Below are positions 43,905 to 51,429 of a stretch of DNA of 64,000 nucleotides, one piece after another. This stretch comes from Azospirillum cavernae (GTDB taxonomy: Bacteria; Pseudomonadota; Alphaproteobacteria; Azospirillales; Azospirillaceae). The translations under genes and the position numbers were made by a program. Under the pieces are notes generated by a model. The model was not told where the DNA came from, did no database searches, and saw only the letters and a list, made by a program, of their open reading frames with translations. Where the stretch lies: positions 575,001-639,000 of the forward strand of contig NZ_QYUL01000001.1 in NCBI RefSeq assembly GCF_003590795.1. The letters run 5' to 3'. Numbering within the stretch: the first letter of the stretch is position 1; the number at the start of each line of letters is the position of its first letter.

Positions 43905-45770
43905 TCAATCCATCGCCAGATGGGCCAGATGCGGGGAGGCGGCTTTTACGACGGGCCAAGGGCCGGATGCGACCAGCCGCCCGGCGTCGAGGACGATGAC
44001 ATGGTCGGCGAACTGAACGGTCGATGGCCGGTGAGCGATCAGCACAATCGTGATGCTGGCCTTCAGAGTCTGCATCACGTTCAGGATGCGCTGTTCGGAT
44101 TCATGGTCAAGCGCGCTGGTCGCCTCGTCAAGAATCAACACATCCGGCCCCGACAGCAGCGCCCGCGCCAAGGCCAGCCGCTGGCGCTGACCGCCCGACA
44201 GCAAGGCGCCGCGATCACCCACCATGGTGTCGAGGCCCTGGGGAAGCGCCCGGACGAAATCGGCGGCGTCGGCCTGCTCCAGGGCCGCCCACAAGCGTTT
44301 ATCGCCGTCGCCGCCGCCGTTCGCCCGGCACGCGATGGCGAGATTGACCCGAACGCTGTCGCGGAACAGGAAGCTGTCCTGCGGCACATACCCGACGCGC
44401 CGCCGCCAGGACCGCCGCGCCGCGCCTCCGGCCACCGGCTGGCCGTCGATCAGCATCCGGCCCTGGTCTGGTTCGATGAGGCCGAGCAGCAGGTCGGCCA
44501 GCGTCGATTTTCCGGCGCCCGACCGCCCAACCAGGGTGGTGACGGCGCGCGCGGGCACGACCGTGTCGATGCCGGACAAGGCCCATGGGCCATCCGGGGT
44601 GTACCGGATCCCAACGCCGTCCAACCGCACCCCCTGCGTCAGCGCCGCCGTGTGGGACAGGTCGGCCGGTGGCGACGCGGCAGGCGTTTCCGAGTCCACC
44701 ATGTCGGTTCGGCAGCGGTTCAGAAGGTCAAGCACGGCGGCGTGGGCGGGCAGCGCGTGCAGCACGATCCGCCAAGCGTCCTGGATGCGCTGCGCCGTGG
44801 TGAGAAGCCGGGCGAAGGCCGCCATCAACACCAGGGTTCCGGCCAGTTCCATATCCAGAACCCGCACAGCGAACCAGACGGCGACCGCCGCCGCCGTTGC
44901 CGCCAACCCCTGCGTCACCGCGCGCGCCCATCCGGATTGGCGTTGAAACGCGATCATGTCGGCGCGGACGTCGCGCATGCGCGTTTCAAAAAGCCGGGCG
45001 CGCTCCGCCTCCAGCCCGATGGCGCGGATCACCCGCATGCCGGCCAGATCCTCCGACAAGTCGCGGTGCAGGGCTTGCATCCCGGCCACGGCTTGCCGCC
45101 CGAGTCGGTGGGCGTGGCGGCTCAATGGCCGCGACAGCGCCAGAGACAGGGCGCCCAGCGCCAGCGCCGCGCCGGTCATCGTAGGCGACAGCCGCAGCGC
45201 CACGGCCAACAGAACCGGGATTTCCACCGCCCAACCGGCGGAGCGGAGCAGGAATTCCAGACCGTTCGCGGCGCGTTGCGCCTCGCCGATCACCGCGTTG
45301 ACCACCTCCGCGCCAGCCAGCCGGTTGAAGGCGCGCCATTCCATCCCGGCGACCGCCTCGTGCAGTTGGCGGCGCAGATGGTCGACATAGCCGAGCCGCA
45401 GGCGCGCCACCCGATCCCCGCGCGCCGCGATCACCAGCGCCGCCGCCGCGACCAGGATCACATAGAGCGCCAACGCGCCTTCCAGCCCCAGAGGCGCCAG
45501 CCACAGATCGCCTTTTCCCGCTTGTCCGCCCCCAACCCCGACCATCGACAAAAGCGGCGCCAGCAGCAGCAGGCCCGCCCCTTCAGCCAGGGCGGCGATC
45601 ACGGTCAGCGCCGCCAGCCCCCCCAGCCGCCAACCGGCGAACGCGGCGACGTCATGGAGGAAGCGCGCGAATTCGCCGATTGGCGTCTTGGCGGCCAACC
45701 AGAGGCGGGGCAGATGGAACTGGAACAACGGCATGTTGGTTCGCGGCTTTCTGGCGGGCGGGCGGCGCAA
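43905..45770 (-). CDS. ABC exporter (fused membrane and ATPase domains)
   Basis: A protein of up to 621 residues. About six membrane helices (from WRLGGLAALTVIAALAEGAGLLLLAPLLSMV on) are followed by an ATPase domain with Walker [10 protein letters not shown], signature LSGGQRQRLALARALLSG, Walker B VLILDEATSALD and H-loop IAHRPS. It belongs to the exporter class that includes lasso peptide exporters (McjD) and lipid flippases. It lacks an N-terminal C39 peptidase domain. Next to the lasso cluster but divergent from it, it is the best candidate in the window for peptide export. First gene of the operon with GT41 and methyltransferase. ATG 45734 is an alternative start. Confidence 0.9.
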   Translation of the reverse strand: MRRPPARKPRTNMPLFQFHLPRLWLAAKTPIGEFARFLHDVAAFAGWRLGGLAALTVIAALAEGAGLLLLAPLLSMVGVGGGQAGKGDLWLAPLGLEGALALYVILVAAAALVIAARGDRVARLRLGYVDHLRRQLHEAVAGMEWRAFNRLAGAEVVNAVIGEAQRAANGLEFLLRSAGWAVEIPVLLAVALRLSPTMTGAALALGALSLALSRPLSRHAHRLGRQAVAGMQALHRDLSEDLAGMRVIRAIGLEAERARLFETRMRDVRADMIAFQRQSGWARAVTQGLAATAAAVAVWFAVRVLDMELAGTLVLMAAFARLLTTAQRIQDAWRIVLHALPAHAAVLDLLNRCRTDMVDSETPAASPPADLSHTAALTQGVRLDGVGIRYTPDGPWALSGIDTVVPARAVTTLVGRSGAGKSTLADLLLGLIEPDQGRMLIDGQPVAGGAARRSWRRRVGYVPQDSFLFRDSVRVNLAIACRANGGGDGDKRLWAALEQADAADFVRALPQGLDTMVGDRGALLSGGQRQRLALARALLSGPDVLILDEATSALDHESEQRILNVMQTLKASITIVLIAHRPSTVQFADHVIVLDAGRLVASGPWPVVKAASPHLAHLAMD

Positions 45771-46098
45771 CCCTAGCGAACCATCCGCCGGGTTGGAACC
45801 AAGACCGAGCGGGCGAGGCGTTCGAGTCGGGCTGGAAAGGGCCGTTCAAGCGCTGCGGCGATTATCAAAGGTGGAATTTTATTGCAAACAAAACACGTTT
45901 ACATGTCGCGCGGCTCCTATTGCTACACAATTGAAATTTCCGGCGCACCCGTTTGCATGTGTTGTCTGTGTTTGTCACAATTTGATGAGACAAGACAAAA
46001 TCAACTCATGATATATGCTGTTGGCAGTATCCGAGGTTGTCGGTCGCAATCGGCCCAGACGCCTCGGATTTGGTGGCAAGGCTGGGAGGAGGGACGCC
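45771..46098. other. Divergent control region, ABC exporter / tail-collar genes
   Basis: About 330 bases with a clearly AT-rich middle (45868-46020) containing TGCATGTGTTGTCTGTGTTT and GATATATGC. It must hold the promoters for both divergent operons. No confident -35/-10 pair or operator was picked, and no small open frame with a good ribosome site was seen. Confidence 0.45.
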
Positions 46099-46641
46099 AT
46101 GAGCGATTGGTTCCTAGGTGAAATTCGACTGTTTCCGATGAACTGGGCTCCGCAAGATTGGCATGTGTGTGACGGAACTGTCATGCAAATCCAACAGAAT
46201 CAGGCGCTGTACTCGCTGATCGGGACGACCTACGGCGGGGACGGGAAAAACACCTTCCAATTGCCCGACCTGCGCGGACGGGTGCCGGTCGATCAAAACT
46301 ATAACGACACTTCGGGCGAGTATGTGCGGGGCAAGGCCATGGGCGTGGAGACCGTGGCGTTGACCGCCGCGCAGACCCCCCAGCACCAGCACACGCTGAA
46401 CGTGTTGAGTACGGCGGGCGCCACAGCCAACTCGGTTGGGTCCAGCATCTCCGGGACGGCGACAAGCCCCATCGTTCTCGTGGCGCCAAACCTTTTCGCC
46501 TCACCCGGCCCGGCTCCGATACCGCTCAACCCGGCCGTCCTCTCGACGACAGGCGACGGCGCGGCGCACAACAACATGCAGCCTTTCCTGGTTTTGAACT
46601 TCTGCATCGCCACAAGCGGCATCTATCCGCCGCGCAACTGA
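46099..46641 (+). CDS. Phage tail collar domain protein 1
   Basis: A 180-residue protein of the MdpB/tail-collar type. The N-terminal collar domain reads FLGEIRLFPMNWAPQDWHVCDGTVMQIQQNQALYSLIGTTYGGDGKNTFQLPDLRGRVPV, the family hallmark. It is followed by a His-rich turn (QTPQHQHTLNV), a variable Ser/Thr/Gly stretch, and the closing NMQPFLVLNFCIATSGIYP. GGGAGGAGGGA precedes ATG 46099. Three such genes in a row with no other phage gene suggest a cellular surface or secreted filament rather than a prophage. Function unknown. Confidence 0.9.
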   Translation: MSDWFLGEIRLFPMNWAPQDWHVCDGTVMQIQQNQALYSLIGTTYGGDGKNTFQLPDLRGRVPVDQNYNDTSGEYVRGKAMGVETVALTAAQTPQHQHTLNVLSTAGATANSVGSSISGTATSPIVLVAPNLFASPGPAPIPLNPAVLSTTGDGAAHNNMQPFLVLNFCIATSGIYPPRN

Positions 46642-46675
46642 TGACGACCAGAAACCTTAGGAAAGGAAACACCCC

Positions 46676-47236
46676 ATGAGTGATTATTTTGTTGGCGAAA
46701 TTCGCTTGTTCGCTGGAAAGTACCCACCAGCCAACTGGAATTTGTGCGACGGCACCCTTCTGAAGATCTCCGAGTATCAAGCCCTCTACGCCATAATCGG
46801 CACGACCTATGGCGGCGACGGCGTCAACACTTTCGCCCTTCCGGATCTGCGTGGCCGCATTCCGATTGGCCAGGGTACGGGGACCGGCCTGACAAATCGC
46901 GTGTTGTCCCAGAGCGGCGGCGCCGAGACCGTCGCCTTGACGGCGGCGAACATGGGGCCGCACACCCACAACCTGGTGACTGCGGGCGCCGCCGCCGCCA
47001 GCCCGACGCCCGGCCCCACCGTCATGTACGCCAACACGGCGTCGCCGACGACTCAGTATCTTAAGTCTGGCTTGGGGACCGCTGGCGCGACGCCGACCAA
47101 TCCGATCGCCGGCACGATTTCCACCGCTGGCTCAATTTCCACCGCTGGCTCAGCGACGGCGCACCCCAACGTCATGCCAACCGCCATTCTGACTTACATG
47201 ATCGCCTTGAATGGCACTTTCCCCACCCGCGCGTAA
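46676..47236 (+). CDS. Phage tail collar domain protein 2
   Basis: A 186-residue relative of the preceding gene product: FVGEIRLFAGKYPPANWNLCDGTLLKISEYQALYAIIGTTYGGDGVNTFALPDLRGRIPIGQG is the collar domain, then MGPHTHNLVTAG (His-turn), a low-complexity ISTAGSISTAGS repeat, and PTAILTYMIALNGTFPTR. It starts 34 bases after its neighbour with AAGGAAA upstream. The internal repeat of STAGSI indicates a flexible linker. Confidence 0.9.
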   Translation: MSDYFVGEIRLFAGKYPPANWNLCDGTLLKISEYQALYAIIGTTYGGDGVNTFALPDLRGRIPIGQGTGTGLTNRVLSQSGGAETVALTAANMGPHTHNLVTAGAAAASPTPGPTVMYANTASPTTQYLKSGLGTAGATPTNPIAGTISTAGSISTAGSATAHPNVMPTAILTYMIALNGTFPTRA

Positions 47237-47251
47237 GAGAGGGGCAAAAAT

Positions 47252-47836
47252 ATGGACGCCTTTATCGGAGAAATCCGCATTTTCCCCTTTGGCTATATTC
47301 CGCAGGGTTGGCTCGCCTGCAATGGCGGGCAATACAATGTGCAGGACCATCAAGCGCTCTATAGCATCATTGGCAACACCTGGGGTGGCACAGCGATGCA
47401 GACCTTCAAGGTGCCCAACCTTGCGGGTTTCTGCGTGATGGGGCAGGGCACAGGCCCCGGCCTGTCGCCCCGGTCGTGGGGCGCCACCACGGTCGGCGCC
47501 AAGACGGCGACGCTCAACTCTGCGCAACTGCCCTCGCACACCCACACGCTGACCATCCAGGGAGCGGTTCCGGCCCAGGCATTGACGAACACCACGGCCA
47601 CGCCGACCGCCAACCAATCCTGGCTGGCTCGTCCGGTGCAGCCCAATTCCACGGGCGCCAACGCGGTGCCGGCCTACACCAAGGTCACAACCCCCAACAG
47701 CACCCTGCACCCCAACACCATCGCGCCCGCTTGCGGCATCGCGGCCGGCGCGGTGAGTCCGCACGAGAATCGGCAGCCTTACCTGACCATGGTGTTCGCC
47801 ATCAACGTTGACGGCGTATACCCGGTGCGGAACTGA
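47252..47836 (+). CDS. Phage tail collar domain protein 3
   Basis: A 194-residue third member: FIGEIRIFPFGYIPQGWLACNGGQYNVQDHQALYSIIGNTWGGTAMQTFKVPNLAGFCVMGQG shows the same collar domain, though the DLRGR motif is changed to NLAGF. Then LPSHTHTLTIQG and ENRQPYLTMVFAINVDGVYPVRN. It starts 15 bases after gene 2 and has GAGGGG upstream. The three proteins differ mainly in the middle segments, as expected for subunits of one assembly. Confidence 0.9.
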   Translation: MDAFIGEIRIFPFGYIPQGWLACNGGQYNVQDHQALYSIIGNTWGGTAMQTFKVPNLAGFCVMGQGTGPGLSPRSWGATTVGAKTATLNSAQLPSHTHTLTIQGAVPAQALTNTTATPTANQSWLARPVQPNSTGANAVPAYTKVTTPNSTLHPNTIAPACGIAAGAVSPHENRQPYLTMVFAINVDGVYPVRN

Positions 47837-47846
47837 TCTTTTGCCG

Positions 47847-48371
47847 GTGACGCCCAAACCAACCCTCGCGCCGCCCGCCCCTTGGGCGGCGCGAGGGTTC
47901 GCCTTGCGGACTGAAGCCGTTGAGGATGCTCCCTTTTTGTTGCGGCTCTACATGTCCGTGCGGATGGCGGAGCTGGAGCCGACGGGGTGGCCCGAGGCGA
48001 TGAAACACGCCTTCCTGACCTCCCAGTTCGCGTTGCAGACGCGCCATTACGCCGCCGCTTACGCCGATCCGGATTTCATGATCCTGACCTGCGGAGACGA
48101 ATCGGTCGGACGGCTGTATCTTGCCCACACCGACGCGGATTTGCGCGTCGTGGACGTGTCGCTGTTGCCGGAACGGCGGGGGGGCGGGCTGGGGCGCGCG
48201 CTTCTTCAGGCCGTGCAGGCGCGGGCGGCGGACGACGGGCGAACGGTGAGTCTGAGCGTGGACATGCGGAACCCGGCGCAAAATCTCTATCGCCGCTTGG
48301 GTTTCGTCGAGGATGGAACGGAAGGACCGTCCTGGCGTATGATCTGGCGCTCACCCACCCCGCCAGCGTGA
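47847..48371 (+). CDS. GNAT family N-acetyltransferase
   Basis: An acetyltransferase of about 174 residues. The fold starts at GFALRTEAVEDAPFLLRLYMSVRMAELEP, and the acetyl-CoA motif is VVDVSLLPERRGGGLGRALLQAVQARAADDGRTVSLSVDMRNPAQNLYRRLGFVEDG. The start is uncertain: GTG 47847, TTG 47808 (overlapping the collar gene) or TTG 47902 after the hairpin. It follows the collar genes and precedes the lasso precursor, so it could acetylate either product, but nothing in the sequence tells which. Confidence 0.88.
   Translation: MTPKPTLAPPAPWAARGFALRTEAVEDAPFLLRLYMSVRMAELEPTGWPEAMKHAFLTSQFALQTRHYAAAYADPDFMILTCGDESVGRLYLAHTDADLRVVDVSLLPERRGGGLGRALLQAVQARAADDGRTVSLSVDMRNPAQNLYRRLGFVEDGTEGPSWRMIWRSPTPPA
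47861..47899 (+). terminator. 16-base perfect hairpin after the third collar gene
   Basis: AACCCTCGCGCCGCCC (47861-47876) pairs perfectly with GGGCGGCGCGAGGGTT (47884-47899) around a 7-base loop, 24 bases after the collar gene stop. There is no T-run. It falls within the 5' end of the GNAT frame, so it could act as an attenuator, or it may show that the GNAT start is further downstream. Confidence 0.6.
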
Positions 48372-48522
48372 AGCCTGGGGCGCGTCAATCTGCATCCCCA
48401 ACGCGCAGGAATTGGCTCGGCGCCATCGGCGCTTGCCTTTTCCCCACCTTCCCGCATAAACTTGACGTTGACGCCTTATGGAAACGAAGGCTGGCAACGC
48501 CAAACGCCTTGAAGGTAGAACC

Positions 48523-48681
48523 ATGAATTCGCGTGACTCCTTGAATCCGGTGAATGCCGCGCCCGTTCTTGGCAAGAAGGCCTGGATGGCTCCGGAAATC
48601 CGCGATCAGGCCATCAAGAGCCTCACTGAAGCAAAAACCAACCAAACGAATGAAACGGATCCTTCTTTCGGCCCGTCGTAA
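48523..48681 (+). CDS. Lasso peptide precursor
   Basis: A 52-residue peptide. The leader has an aromatic-x-x-Pro motif (W21-x-x-P24 in KKAWMAPEI), the place where B1-type proteins bind, and a conserved Thr at the penultimate leader position (T35 in SLTE). Cutting after E36 gives a 16-residue core AKTNQTNETDPSFGPS: Ala1, acceptor Glu8 for an 8-membered-count ring, and C-terminal Ser16. By established knowledge lasso rings join residue 1 to Asp/Glu at 7, 8 or 9. AAGG lies 8 bases before ATG 48523; an in-frame ATG at 48478 is unlikely. The core codons are less GC-rich than the neighbours. The kinase gene follows after 52 bases. Confidence 0.82.
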   Translation: MNSRDSLNPVNAAPVLGKKAWMAPEIRDQAIKSLTEAKTNQTNETDPSFGPS

Positions 48682-48733
48682 CGCAGGTCTGTCTTCTGAT
48701 TTGTGTTGGTGTCGTTAATCGTAGAGATGATCG

Positions 48734-49645
48734 TTGTTTTACTATCGAGTCTGCGGTCTTGCCGTCGCATCCGATTTTCCTCTTCCAGGGATGGTGATCG
48801 CAGACGAGGTCTTGTCTCAGACGGATGTGCGCGTTCGGTGCGGCACGGCGCCAGCAGCGCTGGACGCCGCAATTCGGGTCGGGCCGACGTGGCAACTTGA
48901 CGACGCCGCTTTTCTGTTTCGGGTTCCACAAGTCGCGCGTTTCCTCGTCACGAATGGAAACGAGGTTGTCGTTGATCTCCACGCGTCGTCGACCACCACC
49001 GACGCCGCGCCCTTCCTGCTGGGCACCGCCTTCGGCGTCTTGCTTCATCAGCGCGGACAGCTTGTTTTGCACGCCGCCACCCTTTCGTATCGGGGCCGGG
49101 GGGTGGCCTTGTGCGGCGTCACCGGCGCCGGGAAATCCACCCTGGCGGCGGCGCTTTGCCAGGCGGGTTGTGATTTCGTTGGCGACGACGTCGCCGCCAT
49201 CCGCTTCGATGACGGCGGTGTGCCCACCATCCTGCCAGATGGGCGGCAGCACCGATTGTGGATGGACGCTGTCGAACAGCTTGCGCTGACCGATTGTCTG
49301 GGACCGCCAGTTCGACCATGCCTTAAAAAATTCCACGTTGATCCGCCGAGGATGGCGACGCAAGGACCGACGCCGCTAACCACGATCATCATCCTGCGGA
49401 AAGCGGATTCACCAGGTCGGTTCGATTTGACGCCGCTGGATCCTGTCGACGCCGCTGCGTTGGTGCGCGACGAGGTGTATCGCTCAAAGACGGCCAGCCA
49501 TCTGGGGCGCGACGCTGACCTGTTCCAGCAGATCGCCGCCTTGCTCGGTCGGGTTCGGGTTTTTCTGCTGGACCGCGCCATGGATTTCGCATTGCTGGAC
49601 GACACGGTCGCCGCTGTGCTCGCGCAGATCGACAAGGAGGTGTGA
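48734..49645 (+). CDS. HPr-kinase-like lasso peptide kinase
   Basis: A 303-residue protein of the HprK-related family that, in characterised clusters (paeninodin type), phosphorylates the C-terminal Ser of the lasso precursor. The kinase core shows His113 in VLHAATLSYRG, Walker A GVTGAGKST (128-136) and the GDD acid pair at 150-152. The N-terminal YYRVCGLAVASDFPLP segment is typical of these stand-alone kinases. The start must be TTG 48734, because a stop codon lies 6 bases upstream in frame and the next ATG is residue 20. The C-terminal Ser of the adjacent precursor fits its expected target. Confidence 0.88.
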   Translation: MFYYRVCGLAVASDFPLPGMVIADEVLSQTDVRVRCGTAPAALDAAIRVGPTWQLDDAAFLFRVPQVARFLVTNGNEVVVDLHASSTTTDAAPFLLGTAFGVLLHQRGQLVLHAATLSYRGRGVALCGVTGAGKSTLAAALCQAGCDFVGDDVAAIRFDDGGVPTILPDGRQHRLWMDAVEQLALTDCLGPPVRPCLKKFHVDPPRMATQGPTPLTTIIILRKADSPGRFDLTPLDPVDAAALVRDEVYRSKTASHLGRDADLFQQIAALLGRVRVFLLDRAMDFALLDDTVAAVLAQIDKEV

Positions 49646-50496
49646 TGCCGTCCGGGGGCAAGATCGTTTGGCTCGCCTCTTACATGAAATCAGGCAACAC
49701 ATGGCTTCGGTTGCTGATCGCCAATTATCTTTTCGCAGCCGACGCGCCAATCGACATCAACCGGATTGATCTGAACAGCCCTTATCCGGTTCGGAAGGAT
49801 TTTCTTGAGGAAAAAAGCATCGTTGATCCGAATCTGCTCAGCTTTGACGAAACAAACCTTCTCCGCTCCATCATTATGGAGGATTTTGTCCAGCGGTGCG
49901 ACAGGATCAATTGCATCAAGGTCCATGACAAACACGGCGTCACCATCGATGGCACGCCTCTCTTCGGGCGGGGGGACGCTTGGTCAGCGGTTTATATTCT
50001 CCGCGACCCGCGCGACGTGGCTGTATCGCTGGCGTTTCACTACAATGTGACGTTCGACCGCGCGATCAAGATGCTGAACAACCCCAAACAGCGGATCGCT
50101 GGATATCGTGGCAAATACGTCCCGCAGGTTGAGCAAGGGGTCAGCGATTGGAGCGCCCATGCCGCAAGTTGGGTCGACCAATCCGATTTTCCCGTCCATA
50201 TCCTGCGATTCGAGGATTTGCGGGCCAATCCTGTGGAGGCGTTCGGCGCGGTGGTCGCCTTTATGGGGCTTGAAAAGCGACAGGAACGGGTGGAGCGCTC
50301 CGTTCGCTTCAGCGATTTTACTGAGTTGCAACGTCAGGAGCGCCAATCCGGTTTCTCCGAACGCTCGTCGCGATCAACCGCGCCTTTCTTCCGATCCGGT
50401 CGGGTTGGAGCCTGGGCCAAGGTTCTGACCACGGCGCAGAGCGACGCCATCGCCGCCGCCCACCACCCGATGATGGAACGATTCGGGTATTTGTGA
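49645..50496 (+). CDS. Sulfotransferase domain protein
   Basis: A 283-residue PAPS-dependent sulfotransferase. The 5'-phosphosulfate loop is SYMKSGNTW at 12-20, the 3'-phosphate motif is ILRDPRDVAVSL around 118-129, and a catalytic-type His94 sits in KVHDKHG. ATG 49645 overlaps the kinase stop (TGATG) and has a perfect AAGGAGGTG ribosome site, so kinase and sulfotransferase are made together. The obvious peptide target is the lasso product, with Ser or Thr as acceptors (the core has four Thr/Ser besides the C-terminal one). PAPS can be supplied by the CysC domain of the cysNC gene. Confidence 0.9.
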   Translation: MPSGGKIVWLASYMKSGNTWLRLLIANYLFAADAPIDINRIDLNSPYPVRKDFLEEKSIVDPNLLSFDETNLLRSIIMEDFVQRCDRINCIKVHDKHGVTIDGTPLFGRGDAWSAVYILRDPRDVAVSLAFHYNVTFDRAIKMLNNPKQRIAGYRGKYVPQVEQGVSDWSAHAASWVDQSDFPVHILRFEDLRANPVEAFGAVVAFMGLEKRQERVERSVRFSDFTELQRQERQSGFSERSSRSTAPFFRSGRVGAWAKVLTTAQSDAIAAAHHPMMERFGYL

Positions 50497-50576
50497 TAAG
50501 CATGCCGGGCAAAAATGCCCACCGAGCGGCGCGGCTGACGCCGGGGCCATGCAGGGGCAAGACGACGGAGACATCC

Positions 50577-50876
50577 ATGAACAACCCGACGGAAGCTTGC
50601 GGAACGCTTCGCCGCGCCGATGGCCTGCTGACCGCCGATGTCGACGGGGAACTGCTGATGATGAGCGTCGAGCAGGGCCGTTACTTCAATCTGAACTCCG
50701 TTGGCTCCCGCATCTGGGAACTGCTCGCGGCGCCGGTGGCGGTCGATGAGTTGGTGGACGCGCTGACCGCTGAATATGACGTGGCCCCCGACGAGGCCCG
50801 GCAGGAGGTCGAGCGTTTTCTGGGCGCGCTGCGCGAACGTGGCCTGCTCGTCACGGACAATGCGTCGGCTGCGTAA
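50577..50876 (+). CDS. PqqD-family leader-binding protein (lasso B1)
   Basis: A 99-residue RiPP recognition element of the PqqD fold. It runs ADGLLTADVDGELLMMSVEQGRYFNLNSVGSRIWELLAAPVAVDELVDALTAEYDVAPDEARQEVERFLGALRERGLLV, the standard three-strand/three-helix pattern. Such proteins bind the leader of the precursor and hand it to the B2 protease. GGAG precedes ATG 50577. The B2 gene begins inside its last codons (17-base overlap). Confidence 0.92.
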   Translation: MNNPTEACGTLRRADGLLTADVDGELLMMSVEQGRYFNLNSVGSRIWELLAAPVAVDELVDALTAEYDVAPDEARQEVERFLGALRERGLLVTDNASAA

Positions 50877-51396
50877 ACTCCTCGCCCTGCCGTTGGCGGA
50901 TCAGTGGCTGGCAGCGGAGGCGGCGGTCTGGTTGGCGTTGGCGCAGCTTCTGCTGGCGGTTTTGCCCTTCCGGTGGATCGCGATCAGCCTTGGTCCCCTG
51001 GCGCGTGAACGATCCGATGGAGCCGTCGCCCCGGTCGATCTGATTCGGCAGGCCCAAGTCCGGCGGATCGGTCAGACGGTTGAGCGAACCGCCCGCCATC
51101 TGCCATGGACCGCGCTTTGCTTGCCCCAGGCGCTCGCCGCCAGGGCCATGTTGGGCCGACGCGGCATTCCCGCCACCGTGCATTTCGGCATGGCTCTGTC
51201 CGATGACGAAACGACCGATCAAGAGGCGACTGAGGGCGGGCGGCGGATGCTGGCCCATGCCTGGGTGACGGTTGGCCGGACGGGGGTGGTTGGGACGCCC
51301 GCCGCCGGGCGTTTCGCTGTGGTCGCCCGCTTCACCCATGAAACGGGCAATCACGAAACGGGCAACCACGAAACGGACGGCCAAACCGTTGGGTGA
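50860..51396 (+). CDS. Lasso peptide leader peptidase (B2, transglutaminase-like)
   Basis: A 178-residue cysteine protease of the lasso B2 family that removes the leader. Cys87 lies in WTALCLPQALAARAMLGRRGIPATVHFG and His133 in LAHAWVTVG, the expected Cys-His pair and spacing. The usual acidic third residue about 12 positions after the His is not evident (VVGTPAAG). The C-terminus carries three copies of HETGN-like repeats (from 15-base tandem DNA repeats) that are not part of the family. ATG 50860 overlaps the B1 gene. The hydrophobic N-terminal stretch WLALAQLLLAVLPFRWIA is normal for the family. Confidence 0.9.
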   Translation: MRRLRKLLALPLADQWLAAEAAVWLALAQLLLAVLPFRWIAISLGPLARERSDGAVAPVDLIRQAQVRRIGQTVERTARHLPWTALCLPQALAARAMLGRRGIPATVHFGMALSDDETTDQEATEGGRRMLAHAWVTVGRTGVVGTPAAGRFAVVARFTHETGNHETGNHETDGQTVG

Positions 51397-51429
51397 CAAC
51401 GCGCCGCATCCGTGATGTCGCCGCGCGTG

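Noticed and set aside
46099-47836. Prophage or phage-tail island suggested by tail-collar domains
   Set aside because: No integrase, capsid, portal, tail-tube, terminase or lysis genes are present; collar-domain proteins also occur as ordinary bacterial genes.
51336-51396. Repeat HETGN at the B2 C-terminus as a hidden peptide core
   Set aside because: It is a simple 15-base tandem duplication inside the B2 reading frame, without leader features.
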